Shown here: positions 9,560 through 23,978 of the stretch, in pieces | Numbering within the stretch: position 1 is the stretch's first letter | Layout: each line of letters starts with the position of its first letter | Source of the DNA: an uncultured Tateyamaria sp. | GTDB taxonomy: Bacteria > Pseudomonadota > Alphaproteobacteria > Rhodobacterales > Rhodobacteraceae | Assembly (NCBI RefSeq): GCF_947504105.1 | Contig: NZ_CANNGP010000017.1 | Coordinates: forward strand, 1 to 64,000 | Reading direction: 5' to 3' | Length of the DNA: 64,000 nt | Translations under genes and position numbers: made by a program | Notes under the pieces: model-generated | Told to the model about the DNA's origin: nothing | What the model saw: the letters and a program-made list of their open reading frames with translations, nothing else | Database searches by the model: none

Positions 9560-10455
9560 GCCAGCCCCCGCAACGCAAAGGCGGCGACCATCATGCCGGA
9601 GACATAGAGCAGCACACCCGTGCCGTTGTACCAAGGCGCCTTCGCCTTTGGATCACGGAACATGATTGTCATGGCCCAGAATTGCAGCAAGAGGACCAAG
9701 ACAACCCCCGCTGCATGGGCGGGCCGATCCCACATGCCCAACAGCGCAATCACCACAGCCTGCGGCACCGCCATCACGGCACAGGCCACCTGTGCCGCGC
9801 GACGCGGACCAAGCGTGACAGGCAGGGAATTGACCCCCATCTGCCGGTCGCCTTCCAGCGCTTTGAAATCATTCAGGGTCATGATGCCATGCGCGCCCAG
9901 TCCATAGAGGAGCGCGACCAGCAACACCTCGCCGCGCGGTGCGCCCGCACTCAGCACGGCAGCACCTGTGATCCACGGCAAAGTCTCATAACTCAGACCG
10001 ACAAGGCCCGGACCCCACCAGCCAGATCGCTTCAAGCGGACCGGTTCAGCCGAATAGGCCCACGCGGCCACCACGCCCGCGATCGTCGCGGCAAAACCCC
10101 AAGGGCCCAGCTGCCAGCCCACAAACAAGGACAGGCCAGACATGGCCAACGCAATCCACAGCCCCCACCGACCCGGGATACGACCCGACGGGATCGGGCG
10201 GTCTGGTTCATTGATGGCATCCACATGGCGGTCGCACCAATCGTTTGCAGCCTGTGACATTCCACACACGATGGGACCAGCCAAAAGCACACCCAGCAAA
10301 ACCAGATACCACTGCCCTACAGGCGATGCGCCAGACGAGATCACGCCGCACAGATAAGCCCACATCGGCGGAAACCACGTGATCGGTTTGATCAGGCGCA
10401 GGGCCGCCGCAGGCTCGGGAAATCGGCGCGCAGGTAAAGAAGGGCTGACATCCAT
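9556..10455 (-). CDS. bchG: Bacteriochlorophyll a synthase (chlorophyll synthase)
   Basis: 299 residues. Membrane UbiA-type prenyltransferase that esterifies bacteriochlorophyllide a with geranylgeranyl diphosphate. The prenyl-diphosphate/Mg binding motif is NDWCDRHVDAINEPDRPIPS, and the second Asp-rich region is LNDFKALEGDRQMG. About eight hydrophobic segments. First gene of the operon bchG-PucC-like-bchP-idi-lysE; a PpsR palindrome lies immediately upstream of its ATG, so it should be repressed under high oxygen and light. Confidence 0.96.
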   Translation of the reverse strand: MDVSPSLPARRFPEPAAALRLIKPITWFPPMWAYLCGVISSGASPVGQWYLVLLGVLLAGPIVCGMSQAANDWCDRHVDAINEPDRPIPSGRIPGRWGLWIALAMSGLSLFVGWQLGPWGFAATIAGVVAAWAYSAEPVRLKRSGWWGPGLVGLSYETLPWITGAAVLSAGAPRGEVLLVALLYGLGAHGIMTLNDFKALEGDRQMGVNSLPVTLGPRRAAQVACAVMAVPQAVVIALLGMWDRPAHAAGVVLVLLLQFWAMTIMFRDPKAKAPWYNGTGVLLYVSGMMVAAFALRGLA

Positions 10456-10456
10456 G

Positions 10457-10474
10457 TGTCAACTATGACTGACA
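10457..10474. promoter_or_regulatory. PpsR/CrtJ operator TGT-N12-ACA
   Basis: TGTCAACTATGACTGACA, an exact match to the PpsR/CrtJ consensus TGT-N12-ACA, lying two bases upstream of the bchG start codon. It would control the bchG-bchP-idi operon. Confidence 0.8.
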
Positions 10475-10503
10475 CTTTGAGTCGGCGCAAGGTTGCCAGC
10501 AGG

Positions 10504-11925
10504 CTAGCCGTTCTTGTTGAGCAACCCATACTTGCGCAGCTTCACATAGAGCGACTGACGAGACAGACCCAACATCTCGGCCGCGGCCACGCGATTGTTG
10601 CGGGTCAGGTTCACGGCCGTCTCGATGCACATCTTCTCGACCACATCGGTGGTCTCGGCCACAATCTCTTTCAACGAGGCGGAGCCAATCAAGTCCATCA
10701 CGTTGCGACCTGGCTCGGGCATATGCGTGCTGCCGCTGCCTTCGACCTTACGGACACCTTCCAGACGGCTAACATCGCGGAGGATCAGCGCAACAGCCGG
10801 GTTTTGGTCGTCTTCGAGCGCAGTGGCCGATACCTCGACCGGAATTCGAGCGCCCAGATCATTCACAAGGCGCGTGGCATAGACACGCATCTGACCGGTA
10901 CGCGCCGCATTCTCCAGCAGCACACCCAGATCAATCTGACCGCGGGCCAGATACTCGGCCAAGGATTGGCCCACCACATCCGACAGATGCGTGGCCCCGA
11001 TCAGATCCAGAAAGGCATCGTTGACCGACAGGGTCGTACCGCGCGGATCCATAAAGACGATGGCATCCGTCGTGCCCCTGAACAGCGAAATCGCATGGCT
11101 GGACGCCGTGTCCGTGTTCGACGCGATCGCTTCACTGCCCACAAGACGGCACATCAGAACCCGCTGTCCGGCCGCACGGAACAGGGCCGGATACAGATCA
11201 ACGGTCTGCCGAGTCCGCGACGTACGCACCGAAACAGGTGCGCCATCATCGGTCAGGGTGGCATTCATCAGGCTTTCTGTCAGCTCGGCCCCGGATCGAT
11301 CCGCAAACAGGCTGGCAAAGGCAGCACCAACCAGCGCATCAGGCTTCAGGCCCAGCAGTGCCGCCCCCCAACCGTTCGCATCCTCGATCCGCCCGGTCTG
11401 CACCGACACGAACACAATCGAATCGTCAACATTCGACATAACAACACGATAACGCGCGTCGAACTCGCGGCTGGCTTCATATCCCTGTTCAAGCGCAATC
11501 TGGGCCTGCACCAGCTGCTGCTGCGTCTCGGCAATGGGGCGCAGATCACGACCCAGCAGCAAAACGGCATTCTCCTGCCCGAAGCGGTGGAAAGTATAGC
11601 GTACCGGATACTGCCAGACGGCATTGTCTGAATGGTTCAACTCAAGCGGCTTTTTCGGCGGACGCCCTGACATATACGCGTCGTGGGCATGCTGGAACTT
11701 TTCAATGCTTTCCTCGGTCAGGAACTCGACAACCGGGCGGCCTTCCCAATGGTTTAGATTGCCAAAGCTGTCATCCTGATCATTGAGCAACACCGACAGG
11801 ATTGTACCTTCGGCAGACACCACCAGGGCAATGTCCGAAGCTGCGGCAATAATGCTACTCAGAAATTCCGGCGCGATAAGCGGGACAGAGCCACTTGTCC
11901 AGAAACTGCTTCCATCAGTTGTCAT
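10504..11925 (-). CDS. ppsR: PpsR/CrtJ, photosynthesis gene repressor
   Basis: 473 residues. Redox- and light-responsive transcription factor that represses bch, crt and puc genes by binding TGT-N12-ACA palindromes. N-terminal segment, then PAS domains (around 150-255 and 265-385) and a C-terminal Fis-type helix-turn-helix (NNRVAAAEMLGLSRQSLYVKLRKYGL). Cysteines lie at VLMCRLVG between the PAS domains and at EKMCIET just before the DNA-binding helix, matching the two redox cysteines known in the family. The ATG overlaps the ppaA/aerR stop (11922-11925), so the antirepressor-like gene and ppsR are coupled. Confidence 0.96.
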   Translation of the reverse strand: MTTDGSSFWTSGSVPLIAPEFLSSIIAAASDIALVVSAEGTILSVLLNDQDDSFGNLNHWEGRPVVEFLTEESIEKFQHAHDAYMSGRPPKKPLELNHSDNAVWQYPVRYTFHRFGQENAVLLLGRDLRPIAETQQQLVQAQIALEQGYEASREFDARYRVVMSNVDDSIVFVSVQTGRIEDANGWGAALLGLKPDALVGAAFASLFADRSGAELTESLMNATLTDDGAPVSVRTSRTRQTVDLYPALFRAAGQRVLMCRLVGSEAIASNTDTASSHAISLFRGTTDAIVFMDPRGTTLSVNDAFLDLIGATHLSDVVGQSLAEYLARGQIDLGVLLENAARTGQMRVYATRLVNDLGARIPVEVSATALEDDQNPAVALILRDVSRLEGVRKVEGSGSTHMPEPGRNVMDLIGSASLKEIVAETTDVVEKMCIETAVNLTRNNRVAAAEMLGLSRQSLYVKLRKYGLLNKNG

Positions 11926-12704
11926 ATACGGCCCAATGCCTTTTTGCGCTTCGTCGTGAAGCCAACAACATCTTTTGCCGTATTCGTCACAAGATCGACG
12001 CCTGTTTGCTCTGTTATGCTCTTGGTGACCCCGGAATATGCACCGCCTATGGCAAGCACCGGAGTCACGTCACTCTTCTGCCTTATCTTTTTAACGGTTC
12101 CGCATATGGTTTCAAGACCCGCCGCGCGTGCGCACGAGAACAAGGCCATATCGGGCCGGTCATACTCAACCCGTGCAAGAAGCTGCTCAGACCCTTCATT
12201 GATCGCCAAGCTGACGTCACAGCCCAACCTGCGCAGTTGCGCGGCAACAACGCTTGCTCCCAGAAAATGCTGCTCGGCCTCGGGCACAATGACAAGCGCA
12301 TGCAACACGTTGCTCTGATCCACAGGCTCCCGCGTCAACCCATGCGCTGCAATACCCAAGAGTGACTGCAAACGCAGCGAGCCCACGGTAACCGTGGCAA
12401 AATCCAGATCCGAGGTCATCCACAGCGCGCCCAGTTGCTCGGCAGCTTTAGGGATATGGAGATCGATCAACGCATCATGCGTCAGACGGTACGTGCTCAA
12501 TTCCTCCAGCACCAATGCCGCATCGAAATCGAGACGTTTGATGACGGCACGCACCAGGTAATCAACAGCGACCTGACGCGCGCCGGAGGGGCAGACAGCC
12601 TGACGATCTTTCAGGATGGAAATGACTTCCCCGGCCAACGACTCATGGTCGCAGCTGCGCCCGTAAGGACGACGGGTCGTGCCAAATGGGTCGTCCTGCG
12701 TCAT
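11922..12704 (-). CDS. ppaA: PpaA/AerR cobalamin-dependent regulator of PpsR/CrtJ
   Basis: 260 residues. B12-binding photoreceptor/redox regulator that modulates PpsR/CrtJ. Seen: the helical segment before the Rossmann domain (LHIPKAAEQLGALWMTSDLD, FATVTVGSLRLQSLL) and the cobalamin-ligating region PEAEQHFLGASVVAAQLR, whose His follows the AerR type. LAIGGAYSG is the later loop. Symbols ppaA and aerR are both in use. It is the first gene of the ppaA-ppsR pair and is divergent from bchF; two PpsR sites lie in the shared upstream region. Confidence 0.92.
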   Translation of the reverse strand: MTQDDPFGTTRRPYGRSCDHESLAGEVISILKDRQAVCPSGARQVAVDYLVRAVIKRLDFDAALVLEELSTYRLTHDALIDLHIPKAAEQLGALWMTSDLDFATVTVGSLRLQSLLGIAAHGLTREPVDQSNVLHALVIVPEAEQHFLGASVVAAQLRRLGCDVSLAINEGSEQLLARVEYDRPDMALFSCARAAGLETICGTVKKIRQKSDVTPVLAIGGAYSGVTKSITEQTGVDLVTNTAKDVVGFTTKRKKALGRI

Positions 12705-12793
12705 GGATTACCTCGATCCGTGCAAACGCATTGAACGGTTCTGGCGCGTCAGAGCCGTGAAAACATCAAAAGTGTCTGCCCGAACACCCACAA

Positions 12794-12811
12794 TGTCAAC
12801 TCAATTTGACA
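12794..12811. promoter_or_regulatory. PpsR/CrtJ operator (ppaA side of the ppaA-bchF intergenic region)
   Basis: TGTCAACTCAATTTGACA matches TGT-N12-ACA and is nearly a full palindrome. It is paired with a second site at 12937, about 143 bases away, between divergent ppaA and bchF. Such spacing allows cooperative or looped binding of PpsR tetramers (inference). Confidence 0.85.
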
Positions 12812-12936
12812 TGAGGGCAGCACCTCACCTCCTCCAATTCCGTCTCTTTACGCGTTTAAACGCCACAAAGTGCGGATTTTACGTAATTATAGGGGCATCA
12901 CCCACCCAAGCAGGCGCACCAGGATGACAGTCATAG

Positions 12937-12954
12937 TGTAAGTTATAATTGACA
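12937..12954. promoter_or_regulatory. PpsR/CrtJ operator upstream of bchF
   Basis: TGTAAGTTATAATTGACA matches TGT-N12-ACA and includes a TTATAAT stretch, so it probably overlaps the -10 or -35 region of the bchF superoperon promoter. It lies 58 bases before the bchF start. Confidence 0.85.
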
Positions 12955-12980
12955 CTTTTCCCTCTCACCCGATACGCTGA

Positions 12981-16402
<3,422 letters not shown>

Positions 16403-16421
16403 CACTGGCATAAATGGGCGC

Positions 16422-19400
16422 ATGCCCGGCTACCGCGTGGTGATCATCACGTTGGATAGCCATGCCGCCGGTCCCGCGCGACGTGCAATGGACGCGCTGG
16501 CTGTCGACTACCCCGGCCTAGACCTGCAAATCCATGCCGCCGCCGAATGGGGCGAGTCCCCGGACGCCTTCGCAGCGGCGGAAGAAGCGGTGATGAATGG
16601 CGACATCATCATCTCGAACCTTCTGTTCCTCGAAGAACATGTGGCCCGCATCCTGCCTGCCCTCAAAGCGCGCCGGAACAATTGCGACGCCATGATCGGC
16701 GTCATTGCCGATGCCGAAGTGGTCAAGCTGACCCGCATGGGTACGCTCGACATGCAGGCCCCGCCCTCGACCATGGGCAAGTTGATGAAGCGCCTGCGCG
16801 GCTCCTCCAAACCCTCGACCGAGGACGGCGCCAAGAAGATGCAGATGCTGCGCCGCCTGCCCAAGATCCTCAAATTCATCCCCGGCAAGGCGCAGGACCT
16901 GCGCGCCTGGTTCCTTGTCATGCAATACTGGCTCGGTGGCTCTGACGACAATGTACGGGGCATGATCCAGTTCCTGCTGAACCGCTACGCGACCTCTGCC
17001 GACTGGGCCGAACGGCCCGAAGCGGCGCTGCCCATCGACTACCCCGACACAGGCCTTTATCACCCCGATCTGCCGCAGCGCATCACCACTGATGCCGCTG
17101 ATATCCCCGGTCCCAAAGGGGCGGAGATGACCGTGGGCATCGTCATGCTCCGCTCCTACGTACTGGCGGGCGACACGGCACATTACGACGGCGTCATTCG
17201 CGCGTTGGAGGCCCGAGGCATGCGCGTTCTGCCCGCCTTTGCCGGAGGGCTGGATGCCCGCCCTGCCATCGACATCTATTTCAAAGGTCAGGTGGACGCG
17301 CTTGTCTCCCTGACCGGTTTTTCGCTGGTGGGCGGCCCTGCCTACAATGATAACCAAGCAGCCATCGACGTGCTGGCAGACCTCGACGTGCCCTATCTCG
17401 CCGCACACGCGCTGGAATTCCAGACGCTCGGCCAGTGGGCGGGCAGCACGGGCGGCCTTGGCCCCATCGAAACAACGATGCTCGTGGCCCTCCCCGAGTT
17501 GGACGGGGCCACTTGCCCCACCGTCTTTGGCGGGCGGCTTGGCCCCGAAGGGTGCAATGGCTGCACCCATACCTGTCAGGCAGGCGAACCGAAGGCGATG
17601 GTGCCTTGCGTCGAACGCATCGACAGCCTGGCCGAAAAAACCCTGCGCCTTGGTCGCCTGCGTCGAAAAAAGAATGCCGAGAAGAAGGTTGCTGTCGTCC
17701 TCTTTGGTTTCCCACCCAATGCGGGTGCCGTGGGAACAGCTGCGTATCTTTCTGTTTTCGAAAGCCTTTTCAACACGTTGAAAGCCATGCAAGCGCGCGG
17801 CTACACGGTCGATCTGCCAAAAAGCGTAGACGCCTTGCGCGCCCAAGTCTTGCAAGGCAACGCCGCGCAGTACGGTCAGGAGGCGAATGTCGCCGCCCAT
17901 GTGGATGCCGACACCATCGTTCGCACCACGCCGCCGCTTCACGCCATAGAAGCCGTCTGGGGCCCTGCGCCGGGCCGCATCCAATCCGACGGGCGCGGTG
18001 TGTTCGTGCTGGGCAAGGAACTAGGCAACGTCTTTGTCGGGGTCCAACCCGCCTTTGGCTACGAAGGCGACCCAATGCGGTTGCTGTTCGAGAAAGGCTT
18101 TGCCCCGACCCACGCCTTCACCACCTTCTATCTCTGGCTCCGCAACACCTATCAGGCTGATGCGGTGGTGCATTTCGGCATGCACGGCGCGCTCGAATTC
18201 ATGCCTGGCAAGCAGGCCGGCCTTGGGGCACAGGACTGGCCGGACCGGCTGATTGGCGAGATGCCGAACATCTACCTTTATGCGGCCAACAACCCGTCCG
18301 AGGCGTCGCTGGCCAAGCGCCGGTCCAACGCCGTGACAATCACGCACCTGACGCCACCACTCGCGCAATCCGGTCTCTATAAAGGGCTGGCGGAGTTGAA
18401 AGACTCCCTCTGCCGCTGGCGCGAGATGGACGGTACTGACCCTGCGCGGGTTGAGCTGGAAGAGTTGATCGCCGAACAGGCCGAAGCCGTGGACATGGGC
18501 AGCACGCCTGCCGAAGCGCTCTGGCTGAAACTGCTCGAAACCGAAGACGCGCTGATCCCCGAAGGTCTGCACGTGGTAGGTCAGCCGCTCAGCGATGCCG
18601 CGCGCACGGAATACCTCAACCTCATGTCCCACGCGGATGAAGATGCCCGCGCACGTGTGGACGCCCTGCTGCAGAACGAAACTGAACTCAGCGCCCTGAT
18701 GGCTGCGCTTGATGCGCGTTACATCAAACCGGTGCCCGGCGGTGACCTCATCCGCTCGACCGACATTCTGCCCACGGGCCGCAACATCCACGCCTTTGAT
18801 CCGTTCCGCATGCCCACGGCTTTCGCCTGCCGCGACGGGATGAAACAAGCGCAACTGCTGCTCGATACGCACCCCACTCTACCGCGCTCGATCGCGCTGG
18901 TGCTCTGGGGATCCGACAACATCAAATCCGACGGCGGCCCCATCGCGCAGGCCCTCGCCCTTATGGGCTGCGCCCCGCGCTTCGACAGCTTTGGCCGTCT
19001 TGCCGGGGCCGACCTGATCACACTCACGGACCTCGGCCGTCCCCGCATCGACGTGATCATGACGCTGTCGGGCATTTTCCGCGACCTTCTACCCCTGCAA
19101 ACTCGTATGCTGGCCGAGGCCGCGCTGAAATGCGCCGAAGCGGACGAACCGCTGGACCAAAACTATATCCGCGCCCACGCGCTGGCCTATGCAGAGGCGC
19201 AGGGCGTGGATCTCGCCACCGCTGCGCTGCGCGTGTTCTCGAATGCCGAAGGGGCCTATGGCTCGAACGTGAACCAACTGGTCGACAGCTCCGCCTTCGG
19301 GGACGAGGACGAGTTGGCCGACGCCTATGAGACCCGCAAAAGCTTTGCCTATGGTGTCGATGGCAAATCCGCCGCCAACCCCGCGCTCCTGCAAAAGGCG

Positions 19401-19949
19401 CTCGCAGATGTGGAGGTAGCTTACCAAAACCTCGAATCCGTCGAGCTGGGTGTCACCACGGTGGACCACTATTTCGACACGCTGGGCGGCATCGCCCGCG
19501 CGGTGAAACGGGCCCGCGGGTCCGAGGCATCGGTCTATATCGGCGACCAGACCCGCGGCAACGCGACCGTGCGCACGCTCAAGGATCAAGTGGCGCTCGA
19601 AACCCGGTCCCGCGCACTGAACCCCAAGTTTTTCGAAGGGCTGCTGAAACACGGCGCCGAAGGTGTGCGGCAGATCGAGGCGCATATCACAAACACCGTC
19701 GGCTGGTCCGCCACCACCGGACAAGTGGACGACTGGGTGTACCAGCGCATATCGGAAACCTTTGTGCTGGACGAAGAGATGCGGCAGCGCATGGCCGATC
19801 TGAACCCAACCGCGTCGTCCCGCATGGCCAACCGCCTGCTGGAAGCGTCCGATCGCGAATACTGGGCGCCCGACGCCGAAACGCTCGCCGCGCTCCAGGA
19901 TGCCGCCGATGCGCTTGAGGACAAGCTTGAAGGGATCGCAGCCGAATGA
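16422..19949 (+). CDS. bchH: Magnesium chelatase subunit H
   Basis: 1175 residues. Porphyrin-binding subunit of magnesium chelatase, which inserts Mg2+ into protoporphyrin IX with BchI and BchD; it also hands product to BchM. Family features: PGYRVVIITLDSHAAGPARRAM at the start, TGFSLVGGPAYND, GPEGCNGCTHTCQAGE with its Cys-rich loop, HFGMHGALEFMPGKQAGLG, and the C-terminal NTVGWSATTGQVDDWVYQRI. The first ATG in frame is 16422, 20 bases after the bchB stop; an in-frame TTG at 16392 would overlap bchB. About the usual 1190 residues. Confidence 0.96.
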   Translation: MPGYRVVIITLDSHAAGPARRAMDALAVDYPGLDLQIHAAAEWGESPDAFAAAEEAVMNGDIIISNLLFLEEHVARILPALKARRNNCDAMIGVIADAEVVKLTRMGTLDMQAPPSTMGKLMKRLRGSSKPSTEDGAKKMQMLRRLPKILKFIPGKAQDLRAWFLVMQYWLGGSDDNVRGMIQFLLNRYATSADWAERPEAALPIDYPDTGLYHPDLPQRITTDAADIPGPKGAEMTVGIVMLRSYVLAGDTAHYDGVIRALEARGMRVLPAFAGGLDARPAIDIYFKGQVDALVSLTGFSLVGGPAYNDNQAAIDVLADLDVPYLAAHALEFQTLGQWAGSTGGLGPIETTMLVALPELDGATCPTVFGGRLGPEGCNGCTHTCQAGEPKAMVPCVERIDSLAEKTLRLGRLRRKKNAEKKVAVVLFGFPPNAGAVGTAAYLSVFESLFNTLKAMQARGYTVDLPKSVDALRAQVLQGNAAQYGQEANVAAHVDADTIVRTTPPLHAIEAVWGPAPGRIQSDGRGVFVLGKELGNVFVGVQPAFGYEGDPMRLLFEKGFAPTHAFTTFYLWLRNTYQADAVVHFGMHGALEFMPGKQAGLGAQDWPDRLIGEMPNIYLYAANNPSEASLAKRRSNAVTITHLTPPLAQSGLYKGLAELKDSLCRWREMDGTDPARVELEELIAEQAEAVDMGSTPAEALWLKLLETEDALIPEGLHVVGQPLSDAARTEYLNLMSHADEDARARVDALLQNETELSALMAALDARYIKPVPGGDLIRSTDILPTGRNIHAFDPFRMPTAFACRDGMKQAQLLLDTHPTLPRSIALVLWGSDNIKSDGGPIAQALALMGCAPRFDSFGRLAGADLITLTDLGRPRIDVIMTLSGIFRDLLPLQTRMLAEAALKCAEADEPLDQNYIRAHALAYAEAQGVDLATAALRVFSNAEGAYGSNVNQLVDSSAFGDEDELADAYETRKSFAYGVDGKSAANPALLQKALADVEVAYQNLESVELGVTTVDHYFDTLGGIARAVKRARGSEASVYIGDQTRGNATVRTLKDQVALETRSRALNPKFFEGLLKHGAEGVRQIEAHITNTVGWSATTGQVDDWVYQRISETFVLDEEMRQRMADLNPTASSRMANRLLEASDREYWAPDAETLAALQDAADALEDKLEGIAAE

Positions 19950-19976
19950 CCCGTTACACGGACACATACCGCGGGA

Positions 19977-20942
<966 letters not shown>

Positions 20943-20943
<1 letters not shown>

Positions 20944-21626
20944 TGCCCGCATATGACCAAACCCGCGCCCGTGTCGAAGACTATTTCGACCGCACGGCGA
21001 CCAAGACATGGGAGCGTCTGACCTCTGACGCGCCCGTGTCCCGCATTCGGGAAACCGTGCGCGCGGGGCGGGACCGGATGCGCGACCGGATGTTGAGCCG
21101 CTTGCCGGATGACCTGCGCGGTGCGCGTATCCTTGATGCGGGCTGCGGGCCTGGCGTGGCGACCATCGAATTGGCGAAACGGGGTGCCACCGTGGTCGCC
21201 GCCGATATCTCGCCCCAACTGATCGATATCGCCCAACTGCGCCTGCCCCATGATCTGCAAAGCCAGGTGACCTTCCATACCGGCGATATGCTGGACCCGA
21301 AACTGGGCCAGTTTGATGCGGTCATCGCGATGGACAGCCTGATTTACTACACGGCCTCCGACATCGGCGCGGCACTTGCCGCACTCGAGCCGCGCGTGAG
21401 CGGCCCCATCGTCTTCACGGTCGCGCCGCGTACACCTGCGCTGATGGCGATGTGGTACGCAGGAAAAGCCTTCCCTCGCTCAGACCGCTCGCCCGTGATG
21501 ATCCCGCACGCGCATCCGAAACTCATGAGCGCTGCCAAATCCGCGGGCGTCCGCCGTATGCTGCGCCCGGTCGACCGGATCACCAGCGGCTTCTACATCT
21601 CCGAAGCGATGGAGCTGCGCCCATGA
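20943..21626 (+). CDS. bchM: Mg-protoporphyrin IX O-methyltransferase
   Basis: 227 residues. Transfers methyl from S-adenosylmethionine to the propionate of ring C of Mg-protoporphyrin IX, preparing the substrate of AcsF. SAM-binding ILDAGCGPGVATIELAKRGA, second motif TFHTGDMLDPKLGQFDAVI, MDSLIYYTASD, and the C-terminal SGFYISEAMEL. Overlaps the bchL stop and the lhaA start (ATGA). Confidence 0.96.
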
Positions 21627-23047
21627 GTGCGCTCAAGCATCTCTCGCTCAAGGCGCTGCCTTTTGCCGATGCGGCGTCAGATGACCTGCCGATGGGCCAG
21701 CTTCTGCGCCTGTCGCTGTTTCAGGTGTCGGTCGGCATGGCCTCGGTCATGCTGCTCGGTACACTCAACCGCGTGATGATCGTGGAATTGTCGGTGCCCG
21801 CCATGATCGTAGCCGTGATGATCGCGCTGCCCGTGCTCTCGGCCCCCTTCCGGGCGCTGCTGGGCTTCCGCTCCGACACATACAGCTCCGCCATCGGGTG
21901 GAAACGCATCCCCTATATCTGGTTCGGCGCGCTCTGGCAGTTCGGCGGCCTCGCCATCATGCCCTTTGCCCTGCTTGTCCTGTCGGGCGACACGGTGCAC
22001 GACATCCCCTTCGCGGGCGAAGTGCTGGCGGGCCTCGCCTTCCTGATGACGGGCCTTGGTATCCACATGACCCAGACCGCCGGACTGGCCCTCGCCAGCG
22101 ACCGGGCGACAGACGAAACCCGCCCCCGTGTCGTGGCGATGCTTTATGTCATGTTCCTTGTGGGCATGGGCATCTCCGCCCTCATCATTGGTGGTTTGCT
22201 GAACAATTACAGTAGCTTGACCCTGATCCGCGTAGTGCAGGGCTCCGCCGTTGTCGGCGCCGTCCTCACCTTCATCGCACTTTGGAAACAGGAAAGCGTG
22301 AACCCGATGACCCGGGCACAGCGCGAAGCCCCACGCCCGCTGTTCCGCGAGGCGTGGACAGATTACGCCGCCGGCGGCAAAGCCGGACGGCTTCTGGCCT
22401 GCGTCTTTGTCGGCACCATGGCGTTCAACATGCAGGACGTGCTGCTCGAACCCTATGGCGGCGAAATCCTCGGGCTGTCGGTGTCGGCCACGACAATCCT
22501 GACAGCGCTCTGGGCGGCAGGCGCGCTGACGGGCTTCATCTGGGCGGGTCGTCGGCTTGCAAAAGGGTCAAACTCCTACCGTTTGGCCGGGGCAGGCATC
22601 CTCGCGGGCATCTGGGCCTTCAGCCTCGTTATCTTCGCCGCCCCCATGCAAGCGAACCTCCTGTTTTACGCAGGCGCCACGCTGATCGGCTTCGGTGGCG
22701 GGCTCTTTGCCGTCTCAACCCTCACAGCCGCCATGGCCATGCCCGCCAAGGGGGTCGCTGGGCGCGGCCTGGCCCTCGGCGCATGGGGCGCAGCCCAAGC
22801 TACTGCGGCAGGCGTTGCCATCGCACTTGGCGGCACGCTGCGCGACTGGATCGGCGCCATCGCAATGTCCGGGGCCTGGGGCGAAGGCCTCGCCACACCC
22901 ACCACCGGATACTCTTTCGTCTATCACCTAGAGATTGGCCTTCTCTTCGTCACTCTCGTCATCCTGGGACCGCTTGTGCGCACTTCGGGTCCCCTCACCG
23001 AACGGAAGGACGCGGGCCGCCTGGGCCTCGCGGATTTCCCCACATGA
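21623..23047 (+). CDS. lhaA: Light-harvesting 1 assembly protein LhaA (PucC family)
   Basis: 474 residues, about 12 membrane segments. PucC-family protein upstream of puhA, required in Rhodobacter for normal LH1 assembly. Seen: MGQLLRLSLFQVSVGMAS, LNRVMIVELSVPA, GFRSDTYSSAIGWKRIPYIW, and AFNMQDVLLEPYGGEILGLS. ATGA overlap with bchM. The open frame extends 57 codons further upstream inside bchM and is not family-like. Confidence 0.95.
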   Translation: MSALKHLSLKALPFADAASDDLPMGQLLRLSLFQVSVGMASVMLLGTLNRVMIVELSVPAMIVAVMIALPVLSAPFRALLGFRSDTYSSAIGWKRIPYIWFGALWQFGGLAIMPFALLVLSGDTVHDIPFAGEVLAGLAFLMTGLGIHMTQTAGLALASDRATDETRPRVVAMLYVMFLVGMGISALIIGGLLNNYSSLTLIRVVQGSAVVGAVLTFIALWKQESVNPMTRAQREAPRPLFREAWTDYAAGGKAGRLLACVFVGTMAFNMQDVLLEPYGGEILGLSVSATTILTALWAAGALTGFIWAGRRLAKGSNSYRLAGAGILAGIWAFSLVIFAAPMQANLLFYAGATLIGFGGGLFAVSTLTAAMAMPAKGVAGRGLALGAWGAAQATAAGVAIALGGTLRDWIGAIAMSGAWGEGLATPTTGYSFVYHLEIGLLFVTLVILGPLVRTSGPLTERKDAGRLGLADFPT

Positions 23048-23072
23048 CCTTCTCCAGGAAAGGACATCTGTC

Positions 23073-23843
23073 ATGACCGCAACATTCTTTGGCGAATTCG
23101 ACCTCGCGTCGCTGGCGCTCTGGTTGTTCTACATCTTCTTTGCCGGGCTGATCATCTGGATCCAACGCGAGAACATGCGCGAGGGTTATCCACTGGAAGA
23201 CGACGAAGGCAACGCCTCATCCAATTCCGGCCTATTCCCCCTGCCCGAAGACAAAAGCTTTGACCTGCCCCACGGGCGTGGCACCGTGACTGTCCCGTCG
23301 GGCCAGACGCCTGAACGCGCCGATATTCCCATGAAGCGCACCGGGCCCGGCAACGGTTACCCGCTTGAGCCCACGGGCGATCCGATGCTCGATGGCGTTG
23401 GTCCGGCCAGCTGGGCGCCCCGCCGCGATGTGCCGGAGCTTGATGGTCACGGCCACCCCAAGATCATCCCGATGTCGGCCAATGACAGCTTCCGCTTTGC
23501 CACGGGCCGCGACCCGCGTGGGCTACCACTGATGTCCGGGGACGGCGAGGTTGTGGGCAAGGTGGTCGACATGTGGATCGACGAGCCCGAGCAGCTTGTC
23601 CGCTATCTAGAATACACGCTGGACGCCAAATGGGGCACGGGCAATCGACTGGTGCCGCTGACTCTGGCGCGGATCAAATCCAACCGGGTCGTCGTGCGCA
23701 CGCTCTATGGCAAGCATTTTGCCACCGTGCCACAGCACGCAAGCGCCACGCAGGTGACCATGCTCGAAGAGGAAAAGATCTGCGGCTACTACGGCGGCGG
23801 TGTCCTCTATGCCGACAGCAGCCGGCAAGAGCCCAAGCTCTGA
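23073..23843 (+). CDS. puhA: Photosynthetic reaction centre subunit H
   Basis: 256 residues. Caps the L/M core on the cytoplasmic side and shapes the proton path to QB. One N-terminal membrane helix (LASLALWLFYIFFAGLIIWIQ), then ENMREGYPLEDD and a soluble PRC-barrel domain (GRDPRGLPLMSGDGEVVGKV). The start at 23073 follows AGGAAAGGA. First of the puhABC set. Confidence 0.97.
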   Translation: MTATFFGEFDLASLALWLFYIFFAGLIIWIQRENMREGYPLEDDEGNASSNSGLFPLPEDKSFDLPHGRGTVTVPSGQTPERADIPMKRTGPGNGYPLEPTGDPMLDGVGPASWAPRRDVPELDGHGHPKIIPMSANDSFRFATGRDPRGLPLMSGDGEVVGKVVDMWIDEPEQLVRYLEYTLDAKWGTGNRLVPLTLARIKSNRVVVRTLYGKHFATVPQHASATQVTMLEEEKICGYYGGGVLYADSSRQEPKL

Positions 23844-23978
23844 TGCAACAGGCGCGCGCCATATCCTGGCAAGGCCCCCGGGCACCCCGGCGGCTGGCGC
23901 GTGCGTGTGCAGAACGACGGGCAGTGCGGTCCAGCCGTTACGCCAACCTCACTTCGCAACCAAAAGGGAACGTGCGCC